Assembly: GCF_024139115.2 (NCBI RefSeq)
Contig: NC_085139.1
Span: 140,684,097 to 140,748,096 of the forward strand
Direction: 5' to 3'
Source: Armigeres subalbatus
Taxonomy: Eukaryota; Arthropoda; Insecta; Diptera; Culicidae
DNA: 64,000 bases
The notes under the pieces are model-generated. The model was not told the DNA's origin, searched no databases, and worked only from the letters and a program-made list of their open reading frames with translations. Shown one piece after another: positions 23,129-34,857 of this stretch; position 1 is the stretch's first letter, and each line of letters starts with the position of its first letter. Position numbers and translations under genes: made by a program.

Positions 23129-23358
23129 TAATTAGGATTTTCGTCTTTCAGTCACATGAAAATGTTGATAGTTTCAAATCATTACTAACGTTTCGATTAC
23201 CCCAACCCACCTGACCGTTCATCGTGTGACCAGCACTTCAATAGACAATTTGATTAATCTCGAGCCCTGATGAAGATTAAAACCCCCGGATCGAAACGTT
23301 GGCAATGATTTTAAATTATCAACATTTTCATGTGACCGAAAGCCAACAATCCTAATTA
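23129..23358. mobile_element. Foldback MITE, 230 bp
   Basis: Arms of about 70 bp start TAATTAGGATT, pass through GTCACATGAAAATGTTGATA, and end at AACGTTTCGAT, with a short loop. The CGAAACGTTGG word also occurs in the unrelated MITE at 41531-41704. Confidence 0.75.
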
Positions 23359-24479
23359 TTAGCAACTGATACAAGCAAGCACAGTTTAAATTTATTTCAA
23401 TTTAAAAGAACAGTAAAATCGATTCAACATTGCGTTTATTTGCATGTTCCAAATATATGCATGAAAATATATTTATAATCACATCATATGAACATTGTTG
23501 AACATGTCGGTTTAACGGTTCCGGATTTATATGGAATCCCAGTGAGGTGTATCGGGTGGTCATTTTAGACATCAATATCTCCATGTCACTTTACGATCAG
23601 AAGGGAATAGCTCAATCATATGAAATCGTTATAAGCAAGATATGGTTGATATAAGAGATAAAAGATTAAACGACAATATCAATAACTTGCTCTTAAATAT
23701 CATGAGGATATCATGGTCTGCTATTTGTTATAAGTGATCAATATCTCATGCTATTAGTTTGTTTTTATCCATAGCACATATCGATATTTAAATTATATTT
23801 CGGTGCAAATTTTTGAAATTGATGCCAGTTCTCTTAATCTTGAATATCAACCAAGTCCATATCATGTTGTGTTATTCAGTTCATTGGCTTCTACCCGTGT
23901 TGGCACCAAAACACAATGCCAAACAGACGATTTCACTGTTGACATTAAACTGGTATTGGTAAAGTTTATATTAAAATGATAATTTTGGATTTGTTATCAA
24001 TCAATTGCAACATTTTAAAAGTCATCTCTAACGACAGCTCGCCTATATCTGAAATCATGTCAAAGGATAATTTCAATCATTATCGTACCAAAATGATTCA
24101 ACACAACCCTGCTATGCTTTCCTCCTAATGTAGTGGAGTTACATATAGCAAATGGAAGTTGCGTTCATTGGATTTAGCATCCATGACGGAAATTAGTCTA
24201 TAGATGGAAATACCTACCGAGTCCCTACCCGATTTTGCACGAAACGAAAAGACAGAAAAAATATAAATTTGTCTCGACATATCCCTTGCATCGAAGTGTC
24301 TCACGGCTAACACTTGATTGCGTGCAACATTTTTTCCTTATACAACATTTAGGGGTTCCAGTACGCAGAAGCGTTACAAAAACGTCGACATTTTCACTCT
24401 GGCGGTCGGTTTTGAAACCCGAAACTGACAGCGTATCGATGTGTGTGTGCCATTTTGTTTTGTTTTGATCAGCTGGAAA
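23359..24479. other. No gene seen; half MITE copy at 24120-24230
   Basis: AT-rich. It includes a half copy of the 9517-9711 MITE family; its other arm is missing. Confidence 0.4.
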
Positions 24480-24686
24480 ACCGCAACCCTTCCGCTCGTC
24501 AAACCCACTGTTTGACCTTCCGTTTGTCGGTTACCTAGTGACCGAAGGTGCTTCTATAAGTGATTGTGTTTGCTGTGTGATGCTGTTGCGATAAATGATA
24601 AAGCCGGCATATGCAGGCGGTTGCTGGAACGTGATATTTGATTATAATAACATACGAAGCGATCTTCCAAGTGTGCGAAGTTTTTG
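24480..24686 (+). other. Candidate untranslated first exon with consensus donor
   Basis: A locally less AT-rich stretch ends at TTTTTG|GTAAGTGTG, a near-perfect splice donor at 24687. It contains short stop-rich frames, as expected of a leader. No acceptor could be assigned inside the window, so it may belong to a gene starting here and continuing past the window, or be chance. Confidence 0.25.
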
Positions 24687-25153
24687 GTAAGTGTGGATAT
24701 TGGCTGTATATGGTTGTAGCTTCCCACTATTTTTACTAAGATTAATTTGACACATATTTTTTAGATTTATTTGTTAAAAAACAATTACATAGTCATGTTG
24801 GATAGGTTTTAATAATAACTTGGGAAGCAAGATAAATCTGATAATTGAACTACATATGTAACATGGAAAAGTGACGTAAGCTCCCAGTTCCATATTGTGG
24901 AGTAAATGCGTGTTAACAAAAGATTTTGGTCAAGTTGCGAAAAGACAGAAATGGAATCATCTTCACCAAGTGCAGTTTTTTTTTTCAAGTAGAGCAGTCA
25001 ATAATAAAAACTTATTTATAGTTAGTCGAGAACTGGTTAAAAAACCGTTTCAAGAAGTTGAAAAAATAATTGGAACAATTGACCAAACACAATTAGGAGA
25101 TATAATATTTGAAGAAAGATTTGCATTACTGTTGATACTAATAATGATTCATG
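24687..25153. other. No gene recognised
   Basis: An open frame at about 24895-25272 has no ATG in its first part, runs into the MITE at 25156 and resembles no known family. Confidence 0.35.
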
Positions 25154-25155
25154 TA

Positions 25156-25371
25156 CCGTCGTGGGGGGTGACAATGCGTCGAATGGGGGTTAGAATGGGT
25201 CACTGTTTCAAGTACTTAGAATGCTTGTGGAATGGATTGAATGTATCTGAGGGCAAGAAGACTAAAATATAAGAGACCTTTTTGAACGATTTTACTCTAC
25301 GACCTCCAGGCTGCCGGTGAGAGCGATGACCCATTCTCACCCCCCAGACCCATTGTCACCCCCGATGGTGG
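25156..25371. mobile_element. TA-flanked MITE, 216 bp
   Basis: Ends CCGTCGTGGGGGGTGACAAT and, complemented, CCACCATCGGGGGTGACAAT. The arms continue into GGGTTAGAATGGGTCA / GGGTGAGAATGGGTCA. TA lies on both sides (25154-25155, 25372-25373). Confidence 0.75.
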
Positions 25372-25373
25372 TA

Positions 25374-27685
25374 ATACAACTATGCATTGATTAGATATAA
25401 AACCTATTCGAATTTATTAGCTACATTACAAATGCAAATAATCATAATACAGAATAAAACATACAGATTACCTCTTTTCTGCAGATAGTGTTCGTCTCAC
25501 GTAGTAGAAGTTGTTTCACATTTCACAGCTATTAAAATATATTACATTATCATAAACATGTAATATCATAGTAATATTGTCCACTCAGTTTTTATGACAG
25601 CAGATTGGTAAAATTCCTTCTGCAATGTGTACAGCATGCTGAGGTTCTTATTTTTTTAAACAACCGGTGTGTGTGTGTGTGTGTTGATATTTGTAACACT
25701 TTAAAAGAGTTCCCAAAGTTGTAAAAAAATATTATTAAATCAAATAAGCATCAATGCTTTTCAATAATTACATCGAAGTTTCTTCCGAGTATGAAATCGA
25801 CTGCTTCATTACTTTCATGGAATCCGCATTAAAGCAGCCGCAAATCATTCTTTCCACCTCAGTAGCGGGAGTGACATTCCAAATGGATGCTGCCTCCCGA
25901 ACTAAGGAAAACGAATCACACACCATAGCCATTCATTTTGGTTTATGAGGCTGTAATCATTTTGCTCACGCTTCACGCTTGAATAATGGTTGGGTTTCTT
26001 TTCCAGAGACAAGCGAATGCTGTTGATGCCACGAATTTATAAGTCACCGTCGTCAGCAGGTTGAAATGGCGACTTGATCTGGTTATAGAGGGGGGTTTCT
26101 AGCGAATCATGCTGATTGAATTATTCAATGCCTAAAAATATTAAATTATTCTAAACGTGCACAGTAAATGTTCCCTTCAACATGGGCCGCAAGCGAATTT
26201 TCCAGATGTAAATAATTTCGTCAACAATAGTAACAATGCCATGAATATCTTGTTAAATGGAAAATTTATTTTAATATGAGACAAGCTATCAGTCTTACTG
26301 GTATAAAAAGCAAGGCCATAGTAATACAAATATTCATACAAAAAGCACTAGCGGTGGCGGTGGCGATCTAGTGCGTATGATAAAAATCAACCATAATAGG
26401 CATAATAGGGGAAAAAAAAGCTCTGTAATATTGTTAATTGGTTTGACAGTGGACAAAATCATTACGATTATGGCTTTTTGGTTCATTATGTGTGTGAATG
26501 TACAATGTACATACAATGAAACCGAAATGATTGTGTCAGGTTACTTGACGGAAGGTCATGATTTTGTTATGTATTTTTCAATGCTCACATGAATTTGAAC
26601 CAACTTTTGTTACATCCAGCTAAAATTCACAGTTTTTGTATTTCTATAGGACCAGTAATGGTGAAAATCAATTTAAACCAATGCTTGTTATTTCCATTTA
26701 CCCTACTATAATTGTGTGCAACCAAAACTTGAACATCTTCGTATACGGAATCTGAAATAATGTAAGGTCAAACCACGCATCCGTAAATGTTTGCCGTTCA
26801 TTCAAACCATTTCAACCGTCCTACCGTGATGATCGCAGATGACTAAGCCATTCTGATTGATAGCCACATAAACGTTTTCTCGGTCAATTTACTTCCCAGA
26901 TGCTCTGAATTTTCCTTATTTTGGTGCGGACCGCTATCAGCGGAATGTATCACGACGGCTAATGAACCGGAGCAGTCCATTTTAATCTCGAGTGTCATAA
27001 TTCCTTGCTTCGCCACGGTGCTCCACGGAAAAAGGGACCAAACATAATCAGAAGCGTTTTACGACTGATGGCTACGTAATGAATGAACTTTTTAATTGGT
27101 CTCGTTAGGTAAGGAGTACCCTTTCGATATCCCGGTGACTGTTTTTGTTTTGCTTGTGATTCTGTACTCCCAGTTAACCTTTCCTTATCACTAATGACTA
27201 AATCTTAGCGTCCTTCTCATTGTACTGATCATTAAATCATGTTCCAGTTCTTTCGTGCACGGTCGCCAAGATTTGTACGATGACAAATTTTGATTCTTTT
27301 GGAGATTGCTAGTAAATATCTATGCAGTGTTTAACATCATGATAAGGTTAATTTTTTTTGATTTAAATTAAATTGTCCACGCGCATATCATTTAGAAGAC
27401 TGTGTAATTTGCACAAATGAATCAGTGACTGGTTTCCTACCAACAGCTATAACCGACATCGTGCTAATTTGTTTGTTCAAATAGCATCTAAAAATAAACC
27501 ACTAAAAGTGTATAAGGCAGAAGGAATGTAGAATGAATTTCTTTGGACGTAAAGAATTTTCGGAAATATATCACACATTAAATTAACCAGTAAGACAACA
27601 TGCTTATCATCTCCATTCTTCATATTAATGCACAGTGGATTACAAGGTTTTGGCAGCTTTGGAAGTACATGCCAAAGTTGTTGCA
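25374..27685. other. No gene recognised
   Basis: Mostly AT-rich. It has a (GT)n microsatellite at about 25664-25684. The stretch about 26800-27130 is less AT-rich and looks like low-copy sequence with a GTAAGG donor-like site near 27110, but it has no open frame to support an exon. Confidence 0.35.
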
Positions 27686-27800
27686 TGATAAGTAGGCCTT
27701 CATATAGTGATAAAAATAGTTCGGAACTCTCCCACTAGGGTGGCACTTCAACTACTTTTTTATATGAGCATGACAGGATGATGGCGTCTCCTGCAAAGTT
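27686..27800 (+). repeat. Left end of an inverted pair (partner 34225-34342)
   Basis: TGATAAGTAGGCCTTCA, ATAGTTCGGAACTCTCCC, TTTTTATATGAG.ATGA.AGG and ATGATGG.GTCT recur in the same order in the complement of 34225-34342. The left copy has an extra ATATAGTGATAAA block. The two may be the terminal inverted repeats of a 6.7-kb transposon. Confidence 0.65.
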
Positions 27801-28430
27801 TAGACAAAGTTTAAGACATCAGTATTATAAGCAACTCTTGCGAGAAACCATCTTTAAAAGGGCTTATTTTGATTCTGTCAACGATACAACGTATTATTTG
27901 TAAAAAAATGTGCCCAAAATGTATTTATTTTTAGCTTAATTTTGTATAGGGTAACCGGCGGTAATGTTGGCCCTGGATGTAACATTGGCTCATCACGCAA
28001 ATAATTCAATATTTCTGCGATAATACGTCGATTTGTAGGGAGATATTAACCACTGCTTCTTTAGAAAAGTGTATCAAACACATATCTGCTTCATAACTCT
28101 AGGTTTGTACACTTCTTAAACTATTAAAAGCAATTATCTTGCGTGAAAAATCACTTTGACTCGGTTTTTTAGCAGCCATGTTTCGTTGACTTATGCAGGC
28201 TGGCTGTGCTAGAGTTTTTCTTTTGCCCAATAAAAGAGTTTTCTGAATGAACATACCTGCTTCCGCACATCAGATGAATAGATAACAACCACACTATGTC
28301 AGCTATCATTTTTATTTCACAATTTCCATTAGTAAAGCGACATAATGAACCAAAACTTTTTTGGACAATACTGGGGGCTCCCGTAGCCAAATGGTGGCAT
28401 GCGCTTTCGATTTGTAGCACCACGTTAGTA
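27801..28430. other. No gene seen; possible half MITE
   Basis: Non-coding. TAGGGTAACCGGCGGTAATG near 27946 resembles one end of a TAGGG-type MITE, but no matching right end was found. Confidence 0.3.
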
Positions 28431-28432
28431 TA

Positions 28433-28737
28433 CACTCAGCAAACTGAACTATCGAAATTCATAACTGGCGCCTTATGAATCTTCGACCGCTTATTCCACC
28501 AACAGTGATTCTTATAAGCAGTTACCTTCCCGAGTAATCAAGCGTCGATGGGCGTGTGGTCTACATACCGGCCTCCCGACCCCGACATCCGTGGTTCGAA
28601 CCCAGTCTGCCGCACTTCACTTTTTTTCAAATGAAAATCATCATTCATAAGGCAACATATTGAAATTCATACCGATTCCTTGTGGCAAATTTTCATAAGG
28701 CGTTTGATTGAAAATCATACGTCCATTTTCCTCAGTG
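28433..28737. mobile_element. TA-flanked MITE carrying a tRNA-like Pol III unit
   Basis: Inverted ends CACTCAGCAAACTG and, complemented, CACTGAGGAAAATG, with TA on both sides (28431-28432, 28738-28739). GCCTTATGAA blocks recur near both ends in inverted orientation. The centre contains a tRNA-like segment. Confidence 0.65.
28548..28613 (+). ncRNA. tRNA-like segment with A and B boxes
   Basis: TGGTCTACATACCGG resembles a tRNA A box/D arm and GGTTCGAACCC at 28593-28603 is a near-perfect B box, at tRNA-like spacing. Seven T (28621-28627) follow, a Pol III terminator. A full cloverleaf with a convincing anticodon arm could not be drawn, so this is a tRNA-derived or tRNA-mimic unit rather than a working tRNA. 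Confidence 0.5.
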
Positions 28738-28810
28738 TAGGTGAAACTCTAAAATCAAAATATTCTCACCAATAACCCGTACTGGAGAAAATAACCGAAA
28801 GCTGCAGATA

Positions 28811-29369
28811 GGGTAAAGTGCCCAATAGTGGACCCCCAACCAATAGTGGACCCTCCAGCCATTTTTGCATTATTACTGCACAATGTCAACATTTTGCTAT
28901 GAAATTCTATCGGGAGAACCTACCTTACAGTCCTATGATTTGATTGCATGCATTGGAAATGCTATGGAAAGTAAAATTAGATGATTTTTTACAATTCTAT
29001 AAAAAATAAACACGAGAGTGTCCATTATAGGAATATTTGGGGGGGGGGGGGGGGCCCAAAAAAGGAAGAAGGTAGAAGAACATCCCGAAACGGGAGATGA
29101 AAACCAAATGAAGTGTCGACTATAGGGAAGCAATTTCCTATTATGGACCCCCAGGGGGTCTACTATAGGGCGAATTCAGTTAGACTTTAAAATGTTAATT
29201 TCAACGAATAACGTCGTGTATTTGGGTGTTTTATGTATGTATCGTGAAGAGGGAATGCAGAGCTTGTTGTTAGAGATCAAGCAGTGTTAATATGTTGAAA
29301 TTTTTTAAGCCTTATGACAGGAAGAGCAAAATTCCGCTACTAGGGGGTCCACTATTGGGCGTTTTACCC
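28811..29369. mobile_element. TA-flanked MITE, 559 bp
   Basis: Ends GGGTAAAGTGCCCAATAGTG and, complemented, GGGTAAAACGCCCAATAGTG, both followed by GACCCCC, with TA outside (28809-28810, 29370-29371). Several more GTGGACCC/GGGTCCAC words lie inside. A run of about 14 G occurs near 29040-29054. Confidence 0.8.
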
Positions 29370-29371
29370 TA

Positions 29372-30007
29372 GAATATCCGATGCTTGCGATTAGGTTGCT
29401 AAGAATTTTTGTAAAAACAGGTTAATCCACTCAGCGGTCAAGTTTCATTCGCAAATTACATAACGCTAAACTCAACCCACACCAAGCCTCTAGTAATGGT
29501 AGGGTTCTGAAATTTATAAAGTCCTTAACGCTCAGACAAGTACCTTCCCAGAACCTAAAACGTTATGTAGTTTGTAAATGGGCCCTCATGATGCTTTTCT
29601 CGAATCACGATATAATCGCTTTCATTCGCAGAACACACCAAAAATAATTGCCTACCTTACGGCTTACAAACACGATTCAAGCATCAACCTTTCGTGGTTC
29701 GATGCACCATTTTCTTCATAATTTTGCAAATAAATGATTCAATTAGTGTAAGAATATTTAGTTTTATCATCTTTCGCACGAATCCTACAAACATTTTCTC
29801 ATTTGATAATGGAAAGATACAATGGATTGTATGTTTCATTGAATAAACTTTCAACGTCATTTCATGTGCATAATTTCAAGTCAAATTACTTGACAAATAC
29901 CTTCATCATAATTTAGATTTATTATTGCTTGCAAAAAGTATTTTGATCTGTTAAATGATACCGAAAAAGTATTCTTTCAACTCGGGAAGTTGAAACACGT
30001 GAGAAAT
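29372..30007. other. No gene seen
   Basis: AT-rich sequence; no repeat pair or exon recognised. Confidence 0.4.
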
Positions 30008-30133
30008 GCTGTCCAATGAGCAGCTCGAAGTAGCTCGAAGTTGGTCCCGTCCTGCTTGTTCTTTTTTGTCAACAAATGGGCATGAGCAGGACGGGGAGAA
30101 ACTTCGAGCTACTTCAAGCTCTCATTGGACAGC
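30008..30133. mobile_element. Foldback MITE, 126 bp
   Basis: GCTGTCCAATGAGCAGCTCG at the left pairs with the complement of CTCTCATTGGACAGC at the right. The arms continue through AAGTAGCTCGAAGTT and CCCGTCCTGCT to about 50 bp each, leaving a short loop. It is non-coding. Confidence 0.75.
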
Positions 30134-31067
30134 ACTAGAGTTTTGAGAGGATTCACAACAGCTGATCGATATAGAGAGGAGTGGAATCAAACGCTCGTAC
30201 CAATCATGAAACTTCAATGCAGGCAGAGTTAAAAACAAGCATCCAATAATTGTATTTATGAATAATTGTGTAATAATATCAGGTAGTTGGCACAGTTATA
30301 ACTTTTTATGCACAGTACAAAGCAAGGAATTGCCTTGAATAAGTTTTACAATTGGCTTTCTTCAGTAGTGCGTTATGCATCATCCCCACCCAAAGCATTG
30401 TTGACGTTTTGGAAAAAAGTTTCTTTGAGAGTATCGCGAGAGCGAGAGCAACACAACAGCCATGGTTTTAACTAGCAGTAAATCTCAAAATTATGCGGCA
30501 GCCAATAATTAACGTATGCAATTTGTTTGCAGGCACAACATGAGGGCTAGAACATGTAGCCTTTTTGCAATTGCAGTTTTTAATACAGTTTTCATTTTTC
30601 TTAACTTCTTCACTTGCAAATATGGTAAATATTAGGGAAAAAATGATTCATATAATAGTATTTTCGTTAGCATGTCCTTGGTAAGCGTGCTATTGGGGGA
30701 ATCTGAAACGCACTCTCACAATCAGTGTGGTAGTATTTTACATGCAACCAATTAGAATTCACGCGATATCCAACGGATATGTGGCATAAACTTGAATAAA
30801 CATAAAACTTATAATTTGTGTCGTAACTATATCTCAATCTACTAAACATATCGTATCGACAAAACATTTTAATCGGTTGCAACTGCTCAATAAATAATAT
30901 GCTTTTTATAGTAATTGAGCACAATTTGCTTGTTTATAAATTAACTGCCAGGCAACATGCTACACGCAGATGAAATTACTCTTTTTCTCGCTGTTTACTC
31001 ACATTCGCCATGCGCTGAAGGTTGTCTCTCCAGCGGGCGGCATACTAAACACGGAGAGAGCTATCTC
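30134..31067. other. No gene seen
   Basis: AT-rich, with CTCTCTC/GAGAGAG clusters near 31020-31080. No coding exon recognised. Confidence 0.35.
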
Positions 31068-33181
31068 TTATTCTCTCTGTTTACATTTCGTTTGACAGAA
31101 CATACTCGATTGAGCTAGTACAGCACCATTCGAAATCTTGTATTGCGACTGAATGAAGTCGAACGAAATACATAATGCCGCATTTTTTTCGAAACGAATG
31201 CAAAAACGTACGAATCGAGTGATTCGATTCGAGATGCGCAATGCCACCCCTGGTTTAGTAAGCATCGACGCTGTAAAGTTACCCATAGGGCGGTTTTTTC
31301 GATCGGAGTATCCGTAGTTAAAATTTTTGATTCGATGATTTATGTAGCCCACGGTAAATTTCAGCTCAGTAGATATGAGGTAGCGATTCAAAACTAACTG
31401 GATAGTTAATGGAATCACACCTTCTCCCAGATCATGCATAGGATCGAGAGCCCAGTTATGTATTATATGGTAGTATTCGAGATTATTCAACACGCTGCCT
31501 TGACTTTTCAGTCCACATTCTGATGGATGTTTCTGCCCGCTTTGAACTGCTGCTAGGTTAGTGTTGTACCATTCCAACGTCCTTAAAGGGAACACTTCCA
31601 GAGGATTTTCATGGAACATTGGCCGAGTGATTGTGCAAATTCGACAAAACCAATTTGCACTTGGACTTAGGTAACCAAACACATCGTGGAGAGCCAGTGA
31701 ATCTCCAACAAACATTACGACAACATCACGTATCGTAAAAGGTTCTGAGCCGTAATATATCGTAACTCCTTGCTCTAATCTCTGCAGATCTCTTACTAAT
31801 GGTTGTAGCACCTTGTTGTATCCTTTCTGTTTCACCAATTGTGATAAGGCGATTACCAAAGGGAAAATAGTTTTAGGGGAGCTATTCCATTTAGAAGGCA
31901 TATTCTGTATTTTGAATGAAAAGTTGGAGATTTTGTATTTTCCTGCTCGAGAACTAAGTGCGTTGGCAATTTCCACATCATCCTGGTACAAAATAAGCCT
32001 TACAGCATCGGGGTAAAGTTTAAAATATTCATTTCTATTGAATAGCATTCCGCTTTCAAACGAACTGTACTCTTTTATACCTGGCGTTTCAATGAAATCA
32101 TCATTGGTCTTTAACAGCTGTCTATTTCGAGGATCACGAAATATTAGTTTGAGAGTTTCCACAATCGGAACGTAAGAAAATGTTTCGTTAGTAGTAACCA
32201 TTTTTGGAATCCCATTGACATGTCTAATTATCCGTCGACTTCCCACACATTTTGATACAGGCGTAGGAATACTAACTGCAAGATCCTGCAAGTATGTTTT
32301 TTGCTGCTGGTAAGTCCTTACGCCTTTGAACAAGTCTAAATTCATGAAGCATTTCAAGAAGTCTTTTGTAGCATCTTGCTCGAAATCGATTGAAAAAGTT
32401 GTAAGGAAATGTTTCGTACGTTCGAGTAAATAATCTGCTAATTGATTCACGATGTTCTCACAAATCTTCACAGCTGCAGAAACTTTAGTCTGCGGCAATC
32501 CAGCATCTGCTGTCAGTCTGCAAATGCTTAAGGCAGCAGTTTTCTTGATTTCATCTAATGTCAACAAGCAGTTCAAGGGTTCGTCCTCATTAAAGCTTAG
32601 GTTCTGATCAAGGGTCGAGGGGTTGTCTAGTGGGTTCTGGTCAAGGAGTTGGTCAATATTTGAAGCAATCGGAACATCTAGCGGGTGATTTTTTATATCG
32701 GAGATTACATCTTGAAAACGTGCAATCAAAAAGTGTGGATCCCTCATGGAAATCCGAGCTTGTGATATGCCAACGAATATGTCTGCTCAATCCCTTCACG
32801 CTAAAAATGAACTACTCAAAATTGAGTCGAATCCGACTCATTTTCATTAAAAACGGGACAACTCAAAATTTGAGTAAAAGATACTACTTCAATAAAATGA
32901 TGATTTCACGAGAATTAAGCTTGGCCTTCCATCAATTTTTAATACGACAGATGCGAATCAAGTTCATCTATCTATCTAAGTGCATTTTACGACAAACAGA
33001 CTCCTAGTTTAAGTGCAATCATCATTTTATTGAAGTAGTATCTTTTACTCAAATTTTGAGTTGTCCCGTTTTTAATGAAAATGAGTCGGATTCGACTCAA
33101 TTTTGAGTAGTTCATTTTTAGCGTGTTGACATATCCGGGAATAGCACGCCGGCAATAGAAGCATAAGATGGAATCGGCCAT
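31068..33181 (-). pseudogene. Tnp2/CACTA-like transposase gene, broken
   Basis: Likely cut-and-paste transposase. The main frame (31068-32747, 559 codons) has YQDDVEIANALSSRAGKYKI, then FVGDSLALHDVFGY with a possible first catalytic Asp (about residue 349), WFCRICT (368-372), and DPMHDLGEGVIP (435-446) with a likely second catalytic Asp. This order fits the Transposase_21/Tnp2 type; the superfamily is my inference. A C2H2-like start (CFYCRRAIPGYV, 33181-33126) continues past the MITE at 32797-33125 as GLSRHIRWH and FDCTFSRCNLRYK. A frameshift then separates it from the main frame. After about residue 508 the sequence turns into unrelated repeat DNA, so the C-terminus with the third acidic residue is lost. 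The gene is inactive. Confidence 0.6.
32797..33125. mobile_element. Foldback MITE with perfect 109-bp inverted arms
   Basis: 329 bp in all. 32797-32905 is the exact reverse complement of 33017-33125, beginning CACGCTAAAAATGAACTACT. The loop is 111 bp. It is flanked by TT on both sides; removing it with one TT restores an open zinc-finger frame of the transposase gene. Perfect arms imply recent insertion or gene conversion between arms. Confidence 0.9.
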
Positions 33182-33437
33182 TTTTTTAGAGAGCTATAAA
33201 AATATAGGAAATTATTACTTACGGAAGATTTCCTCAATATCGGCATCGGTCTTACGGAGCTCTTGCAAAATATAGTCCATCATTCAGTGAACAAAAGATT
33301 TTTCAACTTGTTTTACTTTACTTGTTCACTTTTAAACTTTTCAGAACGCGTATCCAACCATCCACGACCGAAATAATTTTCAAAATGGCAGTTCCGCCGG
33401 AAAAAAATAAGACGGAAAACTACAGCGAGGGGCTCTA

Positions 33438-33734
33438 CAATAGTGTTCAGTATTTTTTTAAAGACTAATCGGTAAATTTTTGTGTTTTACTGATGGTGCA
33501 GCATTGATATATACCAAAATTTTGTGATGTTCAGCAATTTATGGATTTAATTATTTGTTCAGTAAAAATAAGTAATAATAATAATGATCAACGTAATTTT
33601 TTACCGAAACTTGGAAATTTATTACTGACAATCATTGTTGGTTCACTAAAAAACTTGTTTTTCAGTAAAAAAGGAATTTTGCAGTTGAAACTCGGCAAAA
33701 AAAATACCGAACATTCAAAAGCTGGTTAAGTGTG
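33438..33734. mobile_element. Degraded relative of the 8808-9377 element
   Basis: The right end GGTTAAGTGTG followed by TA matches the 9377 end. The left end near TA 33436-33437 is weak. TTCAGTAAA, TTACCGAAAC and CGGCAAAAAAAATACCGAAC blocks match the family. Confidence 0.5.
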
Positions 33735-34224
33735 TAGGAGCTGTTTCACAGTTTCCGGTAATGCTTCATGAGAGCCCATTTTCAACGATTTAGTGCTTGA
33801 AGACGAAATTAAAAAATCACCAAATATACTGGCACCTGAGACACCAGGTATTTCTGACGAATCTTATCAAATACGCGTTTTCTAATTTTTATGATTCGCA
33901 CACTCCTCGAATTAGACATAGATTTACGAACAACGTTTTTATATTAACTACTAAAAGTTCCTTAATAATATAGGTAGAATAAAACCTTCTTGTTTCGAAA
34001 TCTGTCCAGAGTGTACGAACTTCAACTTCAAGGGAACTAAATCTGTAGTGCCATTTAGTGATTTCTCAAATAAATTCCAGACCAATATATTTTGAAATAA
34101 TACTGCAAAATAACTAAAACGAAGCTTAAACGCGAACCAGAAAGTTTATATGCTCTTTATAACATCAATGTTACAGCCTACTTCAATTGAATAAGTGACA
34201 GGTTTCCGTCAAACACATACGGAG

Positions 34225-34342
34225 CTCAATAAATATTAAAGCATTGTGGAAGACACCATCATCCTATCATACTCATATAAAAAGTTAGCTGAAGCGCTGC
34301 TTTAGCGGGAGAGTTCCGAACTATTTGAAGGCCTACTTATCA
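34225..34342 (-). repeat. Right end of the inverted pair (partner 27686-27800)
   Basis: The complement reads TGATAAGTAGGCCTTCAAAT, AGTTCGGAACTCTCCCGC, then TTTTTATATGAGTATGATAG, parallel to the left copy with about 85 percent agreement by eye. Confidence 0.65.
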
Positions 34343-34378
34343 TATGGTGATAATTATATCACAAACACTACTCAATAC

Positions 34379-34473
34379 GGAAGCAACGCACAACTGCCAT
34401 TTTTATTATTTCACGCATGATGCGATGCAGCAAAGCAGAAATAATGAAAATGACGGTTGCGCGTTGTTTTTGT
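34379..34473. repeat. Short palindromic repeat
   Basis: GCAACGCACAACTGCCATTT pairs with the complement of AATGACGGTTGCGCGTTG. The core of the arms (CATTTTTATTATTTC) also occurs in the hairpin at 35296-35398, so the two are likely one family. Confidence 0.55.
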
Positions 34474-34857
34474 ATTTAGTGGTGTGCCCTTGAAAACGCG
34501 AGCACTTCTTAATCTGGATTCCATGAGGAGTCTCCTTAAGGAGATATTTATTAATCCCATGATTTCATGATATCCGACCACAGCGCTGCGTACAGATTAG
34601 GGACATTAGAATTGTCGAACAGTGAGATAACGTTGAAATTTTGTATTGTGGTGTGTTCAAAGTGGTGTTCGGAATTGAAATCAGTATTCGAATTTTGGGA
34701 CGATTTTTACTATTCGTGTTCGGCATTTGAATTTGAGACAAAGTTTGGTGGAATAAAATTATTCCTTATTGATAGTTATAATCAATGAAGTATGATTATC
34801 AAGCGCTCATATGAAAGTTCTATTTTTGCGCTACCCGATGGAAACAGTTCAATAACA

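Larger units (their letters stand above)
27686..34342 (-). mobile_element. Candidate 6.7-kb DNA transposon with ~110-bp inverted termini
   Basis: Bounded by the inverted pair described at both ends. The inner DNA holds one large transposase-like gene on the minus strand and several later MITE insertions. No target duplication is clear next to the ends, so these could also be two separate copies of a short repeat in opposite orientation. Confidence 0.4.

Noticed and set aside
24895..25272. 125-codon plus-strand frame as a gene
   Set aside because: No ATG in its first part, no domain, and its end lies inside a MITE.
28548..28613. Functional tRNA gene
   Set aside because: A and B boxes are present but no convincing acceptor and anticodon stems; it lies inside a MITE.
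33194..33222. Tiny intron upstream of the transposase (GTAAGT...TTTTATAG)
   Set aside because: Only 29 bp, shorter than workable insect introns; a short frame with ATGATGGAC at about 33283 may still be an upstream exon but cannot be joined safely.
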